From Stagonosporopsis chrysanthemi (taxonomy: Eukaryota > Ascomycota > Dothideomycetes > Pleosporales > Didymellaceae): a stretch of 64,000 nt of DNA. The position numbers and the translations under genes were made by a program. How positions within the stretch are numbered: the first letter of the stretch is position 1; each line of letters begins with the position of its first letter. The notes below the pieces were generated by a model, which did not search any database, was not told the DNA's origin, and saw only the letters and a program-made list of their open reading frames with translations. The stretch is from contig JAFISE010000061.1 of NCBI GenBank assembly GCA_022560025.1, positions 113,604-177,603 of the forward strand, in the 5' to 3' direction. Shown piece after piece: positions 10,577 to 21,766 of this stretch.

Positions 10577-11820
10577 GACCTCGTGTTGAATCCGTTTACG
10601 CTTTTCGGTTCTGTTTGATCATACTTAGCGTTGGTGTTTGGGTTTCGACCTGATTGATTGGCATATTAGCGATACTGTTTCTTTGTCTGTATTTCCCAAG
10701 AAGTACTTGGAAGGCACGACGCATGACCTCGTGTTGTATAATAGTGGACTCGATACAAGTCACAGATGGACGGGAACGGACGAGAATGATATCCCATATG
10801 TCTTACACCTGCGGTATACACAATGCGTGCGGTCGTGAGTTCAATGGCATGGCTTGGAGAGCCGAGCTTGTTGAGCCATAGATGCTGCACCCCCACACTA
10901 GGAAAAGCACCCAGTGGCAGAGCGCTCCTGTTAGCACAAACGTAGCCTCTCGCCCAGGCTTGTGCCGCGCAATTGTGCAAATACATAGTCAGCGATGCAG
11001 AGAAATTGCATTCGCTTGTGCACCGGAACACGTCCAGTGCCGTGACTTTGTGAGCAGGAGGCTCTTGTGGCTGGTGTGGGGTTTTCCATGCACGCCCACG
11101 CGCTTTGGCAGCTGACCTGGCAGGCGGACCAGTCGCAGGCACAGATAGGCGCAAGAGTCGCGCCGAGGTGCATGCGCGACAAAAGTTGCAAGCAGGCACA
11201 AAGAGCAATTGAACGATAACGGGGTTCCTCGAGAGTGTCGATGGGGACGGATGGTGGGGAGCAGTGACGTCGACGTGGGTCTCAGCACTCACCAGGCAGA
11301 ATGACGGCTGGCTCCCAGATCTGAAGGGCCGCAAGAGATGGAGGAGAACGGGCAAGTTGCACGAGACATGGCAGCTCCCTCCGGCGCCATCGCGCACGCT
11401 GCCTCTGCCGCAGGCCCTGCGCTTTTGGTGAATCAAACGCTCCACTTGCCAATGGAGTCAGCTGCGACTGGCGGGTTGGCATTGGCTGCTAATGCTCAGC
11501 TGGCGTGGCAGCAGCACCTGCATTCATCGTGACTTTGGAGGAAGTGTTGCCTCACCGACATTCCCACTCCCATTCCCGCCCCTGCTTTTCTTCTCTCTAC
11601 GCTCTGCTTTGCACGCCCATCGCCGTGTGACAGCTCTTGATCCTAGAAGCATCTCTCACACCGTACGCCCCACCACTTACGCTGCCCCCACAGCGCGTCG
11701 GTCCTGTTAACTCACTAGGTCATAGCCTACGCTATAGCAACAGTATTCTCAGCGCCCATACTCCCTCCCACCCACACCCACACGTCCGAGAGCAGCATTG
11801 GCCTGTCAGACCCCCGTAGC
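10577..11820. other. Upstream region of neutral trehalase
   Basis: 1.24 kb of intergenic DNA with overlapping open frames but no supported gene. The final 250 bp before the trehalase ATG are C-rich and pyrimidine-rich, as in many filamentous-fungal promoters and leaders, and contain a CCCCT element at 11579-11583. Confidence 0.55.
11579..11583 (-). promoter_or_regulatory. Possible stress-response element (AGGGG)
   Basis: CCCCT on the + strand (AGGGG on the complement), 238 bp upstream of the trehalase start. This is the core of the STRE bound by Msn2/4-type zinc-finger factors in yeast, which control NTH1. A 5-bp match in a C-rich region is weak evidence. Confidence 0.25.
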
Positions 11821-14232
11821 ATGAGCTCGCAATCCTCAAAGCCTCGCCGTACCTCGACCGTCGCGCACGATCCCTTGGCCACGCCCCAAGTCTACTACGG
11901 GGAGAGCCACTCGCGCAAGCATCCCAGGGCACGCACATATTCGGCGGTGAGTGGCACAGAGAGCCCAGGCGACTACAGGCGCTGACAGACTGCAGAACGT
12001 AGACCGTTCTGCCCGCAATGCCTCTCTAGGCGAAGGCGTGACCCAGGGCCGTCGTATCAGTCACGGTCAGCCACCGCCGCCCCATGGAGACTGGGGCATT
12101 TGTGCTGATCAGCCACAGATGAGGTGTCGCTCCAGCCCCGCCGCTTCCTTGTCCAGGTCGACGAGACACTGAAGACGCTGCTGTCCCGCGAAGACTCTGA
12201 TGGCAACTACCAGATCACAATCGAGGACAAGGGCCCCAAGGTGCGCGCGACACAACCCCTGCACCGTCGAGGCACCGCTGACAGATGACAGGTCCTGTCG
12301 CTCGGCACTCTGGCATCCAATGCACACAACAAGTTTGACGTGCGCGGCACCTACATGCTGTCCAATCTGCTCCAGGAGCTCACGCTCGCCAAAGACTACG
12401 GCCGCAAGACCATCGTGCTCGACGAAGCCCGCCTGAACGAGAACCCTGTGAACCGCCTCTCCCGCCTCATCCAGTTTTCCTTCTGGGATGGCCTCACCCG
12501 CCGAATCGATGGCTCCAACATCGCAAAGGTCGGCGTCGACCCCAAGGATTGGACCGGCAACCCGCGCCCTCGCATCTATATTCCTCCAGGCGCCCCTGAG
12601 CAGCACGAGTACTACACCCGCATTGCTAGGGAGCACCCAGACATGAACCTCGACGTGCAGTGGCTAAAGGAACCTGTTGACGATGAGTTGTACGTGCGCG
12701 ACCTGAACAAGGCGCCAGGACTGCTCGCCATCGCCATGGAGAAGTGGATCGACCCCGAGACTGGGAAAGAGGATCTGCGAGGACTTCCCTTTGTTGTGCC
12801 TGGTGGCCGCTTCAACGAGCTGTACGGCTGGGACAGCTACATGGAGTCGCTGGGTCTCCTGTGCAACGACCGTATCGACTTGGTTAAGTCTATGGTCATT
12901 CATTTCTGCTTCTGCATCAAGCACTACAACAAGATCCTGAACGCCAACCGAACCTACTACCTCTGCCGATCACAGCCACCCTTCCTAACAGACATGGCGC
13001 TACGTGTCTACGAACGCATCAAGCACGAAGAAGGCGCGCTGGACTTTCTCAGAGAGGCCATTCTCGCAGCGATCAAGGAATACCACTCGGTCTGGATGGC
13101 AGCTCCTCGATACGACCCAGAGACAGGTCTTACACGATACCGGCCTACCGGCAAGGGCGTGCCACCCGAGACGGAAGCGTCGCATTTCGAGCACGTACTC
13201 GAACCATACGCCAAGAAGCACAACATGACCTTTAAGGAATTCGTGGAGGCATACAATTATCGCGTGGGTGTCGATGAGGAGACCCTCAAGGAACTGGACG
13301 AGTACTTCCTGCACGACCGTGCAGTACGAGAGTCTGGACACGATACATCTTACCGTCTTGAGACCGTTGCTGCTGATTTGGCCACTGTCGACATCAACGC
13401 GCTGTTATACAAGTACGAGGTCGACATTGGCCGTGTTATTCGCAATCACTTCGGCGACAAGCTCGAGGTTCCGGAGGGCTTCCGTGTTGGTGACATGAAG
13501 CCAGGCCATGTCGAACACTCTGCCTCTTGGGAGCGCCGTGCTCGGGACCGACGCAGGAGAGTCGATCAGTATCTGTGGGACGAAAAGGCCGGTCTATACT
13601 TCGATTATAACACTAAGAAGAAGGAGCGCACCAACTACGAATCCGCGACAACTTTCTGGCCAATGTGGTCAGGTCTGGCAACTCCACGACAGGCCCAGAC
13701 GCTTGTCGACAAAGCTCTGCCGTTGTTCGAGGTGTTTGGTGGTCTGGTGTCCGGCACTGAGAAGTCTCGTGGTGTAACAGGTCTGGACCGTCCCAACCGA
13801 CAGTGGGACTACCCCTTTGGCTGGGCGCCGCAACAGATCCTGGCCTGGATCGGTCTGCAGCGTTACGGATTTGATGAAGAGGCCCAGCGATTGTCGTACC
13901 GATGGCTGTACATGGTTACGAAAGCTTTTGTTGACTTCAACGGCGTTGTCGTCGAGAAGTACGACGTGACAAAGCAGATCGATCCCCACAGGGTCACGGC
14001 CGAGTATGGCAACCAAGGCAGTGACTTCAAAGGTGTACCTCGCGAAGGGTGAGTCAAAACAATTCTCTGCATTTCTACACCATCATTGCTAACGAACAAT
14101 AGTTTCGGTTGGGTTAATGCCAGTTATATCTACGGCATGACGCTTCTCAGTGCCCACCAGCGCCGCGCACTCGGCGCTCTCACTAAATGGGACGACTACG
14201 AGAAAGCTATGTCTAACCTTGGACTAAACTAA
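11821..14232 (+). CDS. Neutral trehalase
   Basis: Cytosolic GH37 enzyme that hydrolyses trehalose to two glucoses, mobilising the stress and spore reserve. Exons 11821-11946, 11996-12065, 12119-12240, 12292-14048 and 14103-14232; 734 aa, normal for the fungal neutral type. All introns are 49-54 bp; intron 2 has a less usual GTCAGC donor. Trehalase signature 1 (PGGRFNELYGWDSY, ~276) and signature 2 (QWDYPFGWAP, ~610) are intact. The N-terminus has PKA-type sites (RRTS at 9-12, a second RRIS) and a calcium-binding-like loop (DSDGNYQITIED, ~90) before the catalytic domain, the features that separate regulated neutral trehalases from acid trehalases. No signal peptide. Activation by PKA phosphorylation with 14-3-3 and calcium is known for yeast Nth1 and inferred here. 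Confidence 0.96.
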
Positions 14233-15674
14233 GTTGTTCATCGATTTCCGCTTGTATAGTGTGTTGCTCGGCGCTTGTGTCGCTTCAGTGCATGCGGGTG
14301 TTGGCCCTGCGAGGTGGATAGCGTTGCTTTGCTGTACTGTAGTGTAGACTTAGAAGCCCTATTCTCTTCAACGACAGATATTGATACTATCCCGAGTCTA
14401 AGGTCTTTTCGGAGCCTCCTAAAATGGCCGAATTTAAGGATACGGCGCTGCTGCTTCCCATTCCATCTGTAGTACTCAAATCGTCACCATTAATTCTTCG
14501 TCACACGCGCAGACGTTAGCTAGGTGTTGAATCGACGTGTAGAACAGTTTAAGACACGCAGAACGATGAAAGACTTGTTTCAAGCGCTTCAATGGAGGTA
14601 AGTGAGTACATTATCGCAGCAAAGGTGCGTTGGGGCAAGAACTGAAGAGATCAAGACCTGGACGCTATGGAGCGTTCTTGCTTACTGCTTGTCACTCGTG
14701 TCACTGTAGCGAAACAAATGGCCTGGATGAACAGATACGGTGTAAGCAAAGTTGGTGCCAGCAACACGAGGCCGAGCGAGTCCGCAAACGCCCCGAGCTC
14801 GCTGGCAGTTACTCTCGGCGCGATGCTTCCGCGCCTCACGACTGCGGCGCGAAAGCATATCCAACACACTCCCCGTGCGAAGACAAGGCTTCTGGGAATC
14901 CCACATCCAGACCGTTTGCTACAGGTACCGTCGCCCAGCCAATGCACGCACCCTGCGGTACATAGTGAGCCTCCGGGGTTTCCGGACCAGCCTCGCCGCT
15001 CATAGGAGGAGGTGCAATAGCGCGCCATTCTCGCGTCGCAGCACACTCCTCTCTGCGCGCCTGGCTCGCCACGGCGACGACGGGGGGAACGCGTTGCCGG
15101 TTCGACGTGCGCCTGCGACGGAGCGGAGGATGACATGGCCTGACATAGATACCTAGCTTGGTCGGCGTGTTTCGGGCTTTGCTTTTTCGCATCGTGCGAG
15201 ATGACGGAATGACGATTGTTGATGGGGCCGGCCAAGAAAATTTCTTGCACAAAAGTGAGGCAGATCGGCATGCGATGGCTGGCTGCGCTGAGAGAGTGAC
15301 GCGGGGGTGCACAGATCGGGTGGGTTGGGTTGAGCGGTGCATGTAGTCACGAATGCGGTGTAGATGAGTAAATGATAAATTGTGATATTTGTTATAGTAG
15401 TGGTATGTTCATTGGCGGTGCCTGTAACTTTTAGTGGCAGTAGATCTGCGACGCGATCGAATAGCGATCCAGCTGTCGCAGGCGAGCAGGCATGATAATA
15501 TACAGTGCATAACGATAATCCAAACCCAGTGAGCCCATTCAATCCATTGCCAAACGCCGAGTTGCCCGAGTAGGAAAAAACCAGTAGATCGTGAAGCGTA
15601 AATGAGAACATACGCATCTACACATGCTTTGAAGAAAAGACCGAAAGAGGAAGAGAAGTGTAGTCTCGTATCAA
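14233..15674. other. Convergent intergenic region
   Basis: 1.44 kb between the 3' ends of trehalase (+) and the 306-aa gene (-). The GC-rich part (about 14650-15340) has long overlapping minus-strand frames, including one of 206 codons. None shows a domain, and I could not join them with proper splice sites. An unrecognised gene is possible but unsupported. Confidence 0.4.
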
Positions 15675-16595
15675 TTACATCTCCATTGCGTCACCAGCGA
15701 CGGTGATGGGTGCGCTAACAGCCTGAGGGGGAGGTGTTGCGGGTTCTGACGGGGAAGAGTCGCGCGCATTGATGCGCTCGCCCTCGCAGTGAGGAACAGG
15801 TCCGCTCATGAGGTTGGCGACGGCGCGTTCTAGGGACCAGGCCACAAGCTGGCACCACTTGAGGGTATCGGAGAATAGCCAGTAGCCTTGTACGCCATGC
15901 TGCTTGGCACGTACAAGATAGGCGTTGAGTGATTCCTTCTCCAGCATGACAATCACGTCGGTGAAGTCGAAGTGACGCTCGATGAAACGAGCGTACGCGC
16001 GTGCCTGATCGCGCAAGTTGGGATTGGTCATGACATTCTTCCAGCCGACGCCGAGCGAGGTGATGAGCGTGTTGATGGTGTTGCCGTTCTCATCGATGAT
16101 TGCCTCGCTTATCTGCACGTTCATGTCGTTGAGCGATGGGACAGTAACATCGCGAGATGGACTGATGCGTTGCGACTTGCGTGAGACTGCGATCGGACGA
16201 GCCGCAGCCTTCTCTTCGGTTTCGATCTTCTCTTCGTACCACGTACCGGATTGTGACTCGGCTGCGATGCTGTAGCCAGGGTCGTCGGGGTAAATGAGCG
16301 TCATCCCTGGGCCGTAGACGGGCTCGCCTCGAGTCTTGGTAGGGGCAGGAATAGCGACAGATCCAGTAGGTTGATTCTCCTCGGGGTCGTCGACATCGGC
16401 AATGGACCGTTTGCGCCCAGCTGTGGCATTGGATACAGCAGCTAGATAGTTGAGCGAGGGTGGAGTAGGATGCTTTGGGCGGAATTTACCCATAGCTGAC
16501 GGCGAATGGGAGCGTTGATGAGGCGAGAAAAAGCCCTGCGGCTGCTGGGGTTGCAGGACGACGGTAGGCGACGAGGCATAGTAGTTGAGACCCAT
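15675..16595 (-). CDS. Conserved-looking hypothetical protein
   Basis: Single exon, 306 aa, ATG at 16595. Residues 1-80 are Pro/Gln/Ser-rich with a basic KRSIADVDDPEE patch. The middle is polar and disordered. From about residue 155 to 270 it looks folded: a strand/turn segment (EAIIDENGNTINTLITSLG), then Trp- and Tyr-containing helices (ARAYARFIERHFDF, GYWLFSDTLKWCQLVAWSL). The tail is Pro/Ser-rich. The layout resembles fungal regulatory proteins with a disordered N-terminus and a C-terminal interaction domain, but I recognise no family. It is transcribed divergently from CCT gamma, sharing a 750 bp upstream region. Confidence 0.7.
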   Translation of the reverse strand: MGLNYYASSPTVVLQPQQPQGFFSPHQRSHSPSAMGKFRPKHPTPPSLNYLAAVSNATAGRKRSIADVDDPEENQPTGSVAIPAPTKTRGEPVYGPGMTLIYPDDPGYSIAAESQSGTWYEEKIETEEKAAARPIAVSRKSQRISPSRDVTVPSLNDMNVQISEAIIDENGNTINTLITSLGVGWKNVMTNPNLRDQARAYARFIERHFDFTDVIVMLEKESLNAYLVRAKQHGVQGYWLFSDTLKWCQLVAWSLERAVANLMSGPVPHCEGERINARDSSPSEPATPPPQAVSAPITVAGDAMEM

Positions 16596-17346
16596 GGTGA
16601 CTGCTTGTTTAGTAGATCAGAAGTGAGATGCAGTACAAAGATACAAGAGTTTGTCTAGCAGTTGACCAGACACTTAAGCATGCGATGAACGCGGCTAAAT
16701 GACCGATAGCGACGGCGAGGTGTATGCTCGGCTAAGAGGCGTGATGGTGGTGGTGATGGGTAAGGCTGATAGAGGTGGTGGATGAGGTGGATGAGGTGGA
16801 AGAACACTAGAGGACGAGAACTGTGCGCAAGAGGAAGGCACGGCGACGTGTGTGGGCAAGAGGTGAGAGGTGGAGGAACGATGGTTTGAGGGCCTAGGGC
16901 GCTTCTTGTAAGCATTCGCGCTCGTCCCGTGAGAGGCTGGAGTCGCCGGCAGGGTAAGTCTAACCACAAAGGCCCCGACAAGGATGTGGTCTATCATGTG
17001 GGGATCCTCAGGGCAAGTCTTACACGATTGGCTGCTGGCGTGGCTCCAGCCGAGCTGGTTCCAGGATGCCGCAAGCGGCCTGGCTCCAAACTGGTTTGCT
17101 TTGCCCGAACTGGTCTTCCGTGTTGCACACGGCCTTGGCGGCTGAGACGCCCAACGCTTTTGACTCCGGAGCACGTGATACAGTCACCTGACCCGGAACG
17201 GAGTGCCCTGGCGCCGACAGTTGCGGGACAATGGCCGTGTTTTTTTGGGAGAAGCTTCCACGCGCCAGAGCGACAGATACCCCACGCGTGCCTAGTTTCA
17301 CGTCACTTCTTTCCCTGTACCAATACCCTAGACATATCGATTCAAG
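16596..17346. other. Divergent promoter region
   Basis: 750 bp between the start of the 306-aa gene (-) and the CCT gamma gene (+). It holds short imperfect repeats rich in GGTGGATGAG (about 16770-16800) and no supported gene. A pyrimidine-rich leader with ttctttccctgtacc lies just before the CCT gamma ATG. Confidence 0.5.
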
Positions 17347-19142
17347 ATGCAGGCGCCTGTTGTTGTCATGAGTATGTTTGGCATCAATACACTGCTGCTG
17401 CAATCATTGCCTAACACCCCACACAGACACGCAGACCCCTGGCGGGGAGCGCCAGTTTGGTCGCAAAGCACAAATCTCGAACATCACAGCAGCCAAGACC
17501 GTTGCAGACATCATCCGGTCATGTCTGGGTCCCAAGGCTATGCTGAAGATGCTGCTCGACCCCATGGGCGGTATCGTTCTCACCAACGATGGCCACGCTA
17601 TCCTCCGAGAAATCGAAGTCGCACACCCCGCAGCAAAGAGCATGATCGAGCTCAGCCGGACACAAGACGAGGAGGTCGGTGACGGCACAACAACTGTCAT
17701 CATCCTTGGTACGTTACTGAACCACACGCAGCGAGGTTGGAACTGACAAGCATCAGCTGGTGAAATTCTTGCACAGGCTCTGCCTCAGCTCGAGCGCAAC
17801 ATTCACCCCGTTGTTGTCATCCAGGCCTTCAAGAAGGCTCTGGCCGATGCCCTCGAGATCGTCAACGAGATCGCGACCGAAGTAAACGTAAACGATGACG
17901 AGGAAATGTATAGGATCATCAACTCCTCAATTGGCACAAAGTTCGTTTCGAGGTGGTCGAAGCTGATGTGCGGTCTTGCCCTCAAGGCTGTTCGCACAGT
18001 CTCTACAGAGATGGGAGGCAAGAAGGAGGTTGACATCAAGCGTTACGCACGTATCGAGAAGATTCCTGGAGGCGAGATCGAGGACAGCGAGGTCCTGGAC
18101 GGTGTCATGGTCAACAAGGATATCACACACCCCAAGATGAGGAGAAGAATTGAGAACCCCAAGGTTTTGCTGCTGGACTGCACACTTGAATACAAGAAGG
18201 GCGAGAGTCAGACAAATATCGAAGTCAGCAGAGAGGAGGACTGGAACAGGATATTGCAGATCGAGGAGGAGCAGGTCAAGGCTATGTGCGACGCCATCAT
18301 TGCCCTGAAGCCGGACCTTGTCATTACGGAGAAGGGTGTCAGCGGTAAGTCACAGTCAACGGACGGGATCGATGCACCACTAATACTGTACAGACCTCGC
18401 CCAGCACTTCCTTGTCAAGGCAGATATTACAGCCATCCGCCGTGTCCGCAAGACAGACAACAACCGTATTGCACGAGCCACTGGCGCTACCATCGTTAAT
18501 TCCGTCTTCGCCGCAACCCTGTCCGACATTGGCACACAGTGCGGTCTGTTCGAGATCTCCAAGCTCGGTGACGAATACTTCACTTACCTTACAAAGTGCA
18601 AGGACCCCAAGGCCTGCACGATTCTCCTCCGTGGACCATCGAAGGATATTCTCAATGAGATTGAGCGCAACCTGCATGACGCTATGGGTGTTGCTAGGAA
18701 TGTTATCTGGAATCCTAAGCTTTGCCCGGGAGGTGGCGCTACCGAGATGGCCATTGCCGTTGGGTTAGAGAGGAGAGCAAAGCTCATCGAGGGTGTCGCA
18801 CAATGGCCATACAAGGCTGTCGCAGAGTCTATGGAGGTCATTCCCCGCACCATCATCCAAAACTCAGGAAACAGCCCCATCAAGGTTCTCACACAGCTGC
18901 GCGCCAAGCACGCAGAAGCCTACGAAGACGGCAAGGCTACTGGCAGTACTTGGGGTATCGACGGCGATGCCGGCAAGGTCGTTGACATGCGCACCTACGG
19001 TGTATGGGAGCCTCTCGCTGTCAAGGAGCAGAGCATTAAGACCGCTATTGAGAGCGCATGCTTGTTGCTCCGGGTTGACGACATCGTTGCTGCGAAGGCT
19101 GCCAAGCAAGTCAGCGGACCAATTGGTGGAGGTGACGACTAG
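17347..19142 (+). CDS. CCT3: T-complex protein 1 subunit gamma (CCT3)
   Basis: Subunit of the cytosolic chaperonin TRiC/CCT, which folds actin, tubulin and other clients with ATP. Exons 17347-17371, 17427-17708, 17757-18344 and 18394-19142; 547 aa, normal for the family. Introns of 55, 48 and 49 bp have GTATGT/GTACGT/GTAAGT donors, and the first has branch site CTAAC. The first exon codes for only eight residues plus one base. Group II chaperonin motifs are present: the ATP-site stretch SCLGPKAMLKMLLDP with LTNDGHAIL, GDGTTTV (~93), and the C-terminal PGGGATEM. Gamma-subunit identity is supported by the N-terminus, the equatorial sequence WNPKLCPGGGATEMAIA and the SGPIGGGDD-type tail. Confidence 0.95.
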
Positions 19143-19475
19143 AAAGCTCGATGACAGTTGCTTCTCGACATGAGCGACCTTCATCTGGGGGCATATAATC
19201 ACGACAATAAGAACGATCAAAGATCAACACATAATGTGTTGTCCTACCAAAGTAGCCCAGTTGATTTGCTTTGTGTCTCAGGTCGCTAACCCCGCAGCTG
19301 CCCGCTCACACTAACAGCCTCACACTAAGATCAAGAGTCACGGGTCAACAAAAAACAGGTTAGTAGAGAGTGGTTCCAGGATCATGATGCTAGGGAACCT
19401 CCGTCTGAAATCATACGATACATCTTCATGATCAGGAATCGACTCCCACGTTATTACACAGCCACCAGCATTAAT
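19143..19475. other. Intergenic region upstream of the CON-6 gene
   Basis: 333 bp holding the CCT gamma 3' UTR and the CON-6 promoter. The run gcatataatcac at about 19191 and short pyrimidine tracts are the only notable sequence. Confidence 0.5.
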
Positions 19476-19785
19476 ATGTCGACCCAACAAACGACCGCCG
19501 ACGTCACCGCAGCCGGTCTATCGCAAGTCGACCAGAGCATCAACAACACCACAGAAGACCGAAGTCATGAAGCAAGAGGGCACAAAGCCAATCTGAGCAA
19601 CCCAAGTATGTCACTACCACGAGGCACATATTTCAGCTCTATATCTAGACGGCGAAGAAGGCTATATAGACTCGTGCTGAAATCGACTAGATACCAGTGA
19701 AGCTTCGAAGGAGAAGTCCGCCCAGGCTCTGAAGGAGCTCGGTGAGGACAATGCTTTCTACAGGAAACAAGGCAAAGGAGAGTAG
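19476..19785 (+). CDS. Conidiation-specific protein 6 (CON-6) family
   Basis: Exon 1 19476-19605 and exon 2 19691-19785, joined across an 85 bp intron (GTATGT; acceptor CTAG at 19690; phase 1); 74 aa. A nearer AG at 19696 would give a short frameshifted end; the CTAG acceptor recreates the family motif GHKANLSNPNTSEASKE, which fixes the junction. The CON-6 domain is a short hydrophilic repeat found in proteins abundant in conidia and induced in development or stress; biochemical function is unknown. One full copy is present (~34-62), and the tail is charged (FYRKQGKGE). No signal peptide. Confidence 0.88.
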
Positions 19786-19912
19786 GAGACGGGACCGCAC
19801 TCTTTAGAGGTAAGGAGGCTCTTCATGGAAAGCCAGGAATGGACGAGTGAAGTGTGTAAGCAATGACATTGGTTCATGTAATTCACCCCTAGCAGTGCCG
19901 CATGCCGCATGC

Positions 19913-21766
19913 TTACACTTCCATCGCATCACTTGACCTCCCCAGAGCCTTCTCTATCGCCCTTGCAGCCCCCTCTACGTCCTCAAACACACTCCAATGC
20001 CCCACACTCTGCAGCACTTCCACACTCCCCCTATCTCCAAGTCGACTGGCTACTTCCGCACATGCATCCACCGGCGCGACGCCGTCTTCACTCCCCGTTA
20101 CCAGCAGCATCCTCGCACTCACCTTGTCCCACTCCACAACCTCGGCATCTGCAAGCGCAGTGCAAGCCTTCGCATACCCCTCCGCATCCTGACTCTGCAG
20201 ACTCAATCGCACCGCATTAACCGCAGCAGCACTCGTAGCCTGGCTCTGCACGCTCGTCGCAGACATTGCTATTTTATCAGCAATTCCCAACATGCCCTCT
20301 CGCCTGACCAACTGCGACCGCTGTCTCAGCGCATCGACGCCCTCGTCAGGAAATGGTAGACTGGGCGGATTGAGCAGGATCAGCTGCCGCACTTTCTCGG
20401 GGTGTTTAACCGCGAAGTCAAGCGCGACTAGACAGCCCATTGAATGCGCTATGATGATCGCGTTGTCGTCGCTTGTGATGCCAGCGTGTGTGAAAACGCC
20501 TGCTACGTCTTCGGAAAACGAGGGGATGGAGAGGATACTCAGAGGATGGGTGGGTGATGCACCATGCCCTTCGAGGTCGAAGAGGTGGATGCTGTGCGTG
20601 TAGGTGAGGCCGAGGGAGTGGATTAGTGGGCCGAAGGAGGCATGTGTGCCTCCCAGGCCGTGGATGAATACTATTGGTGAGCCGGATGGGGCCCCGACAG
20701 TAGTGTAGTGAAGGGGTTTTGAGTTGATGTGGGTGAGCTGTGATAGGGGAATGTGAGAGTTATTGTACGATAAGGTTGATCTTGGCGGCTTGGCTGCAAG
20801 GGGATTCTGCGATGATGTGGAAGCAATGCGGTTCGTCAGCGTGCCTAAACCAGTTACTGAGACTGCGATGCTGTCGCCAGGCTTGAGGTAGACAGGAGGC
20901 TTGAGGCCAAGTCCAACACCGGCGGGCGTGCCTGTTGCAAGAACATCACCGGGCTGCAGCGTTTGTCCCTCCGACATAGTCTTGATCAGGTAAGGAATGG
21001 AGAAGATGAGGTCCTCGGTTGTGGCGTCCTGTCTAAGCTCGCCATTTACATGTGTCTTCACGCGTAGCACCTCAGGGAGCTGTGATGCTGGAACAGCGAT
21101 GGGACCCTGCACCAAGTCAGCCTTGCAGACAAGAGAAGGGGGCGATGTTCATACCATAGGACAGAACGTATCCGGACTCTTCCCAATGTAGAATTGCTTG
21201 TGATCCCTTTGTCTCTCCCGGGCAGTCATGTCATTGATGATAGTGTATCCCCAGACATGGCTCATTGCGTCTCCCTCTTCGATTCTGAAACCTGCCTTCC
21301 CAATAATAACACCGATCTCTCCTTCGTAGTCCGCTGTAGAAGTAAATTCAGGATGCGGGTAGATCTCCTCTCCATCAGCGATGATTGACGTGTATCGCTT
21401 CGTGAAGATGACTGGGTGGGATGGCACGTCGACCTTGTCTGAGCTATCGAACCCAGAGCTATTGAATTCCTTGGCATGATCGAAGTAATTCTTCCCTACG
21501 CAAAGAATATCTCGATCTTTAAGAGGTGGCAGAATGTGCACTTTCGTCGCATCTATGGGCGCGCATGATTTAATGATGTGGGCCTCCCCGGCTTCGATGA
21601 CTTGGTAGAGGTTTGTGATTGGAGTGCCGGATTTGAAGCTCAGGGGTTGAACCGTTTTTGCGCTTAAATCATAATGGCCTACGAGGTCTTTTTGGCTTTC
21701 TGTGTCGTGGAAAGAGACATAGTTTATCAGTGGCCGTTGTGCTTCGTGGGGTGGCTGTTGAGCCAT
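19913..21766 (-). CDS. FAA hydrolase / alpha-beta hydrolase fusion protein
   Basis: Exon 1 21766-21155 and exon 2 21106-19913, split by a 48 bp intron (GTATGA...TGCAG, phase 0); 601 aa. Residues ~1-298 form a fumarylacetoacetase C-terminal-type fold: DILCVGKNYFDHAKEF, metal-site EGEIGVIIGK, the core INDMTARERQ and GTPAGVG. Residues ~325-601 are an alpha/beta hydrolase: oxyanion HGLGG, nucleophile AHSMG (Ser ~426), acid SEDG (Asp ~545) and VGHW (His ~574). Both active sites look complete. FAA-hydrolase relatives cleave or isomerise acylpyruvates and meta-cleavage products; the second domain resembles carboxylesterases and C-C hydrolases. A two-step activity on an aromatic-degradation intermediate is an inference. 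An upstream in-frame ATG at 21796 would add ten residues. Confidence 0.9.

Noticed and set aside
19696..19697. Alternative CCAG acceptor in the CON-6 gene
   Set aside because: It shifts the frame and destroys the conserved NPNTSE motif, while CTAG at 19690 restores it.
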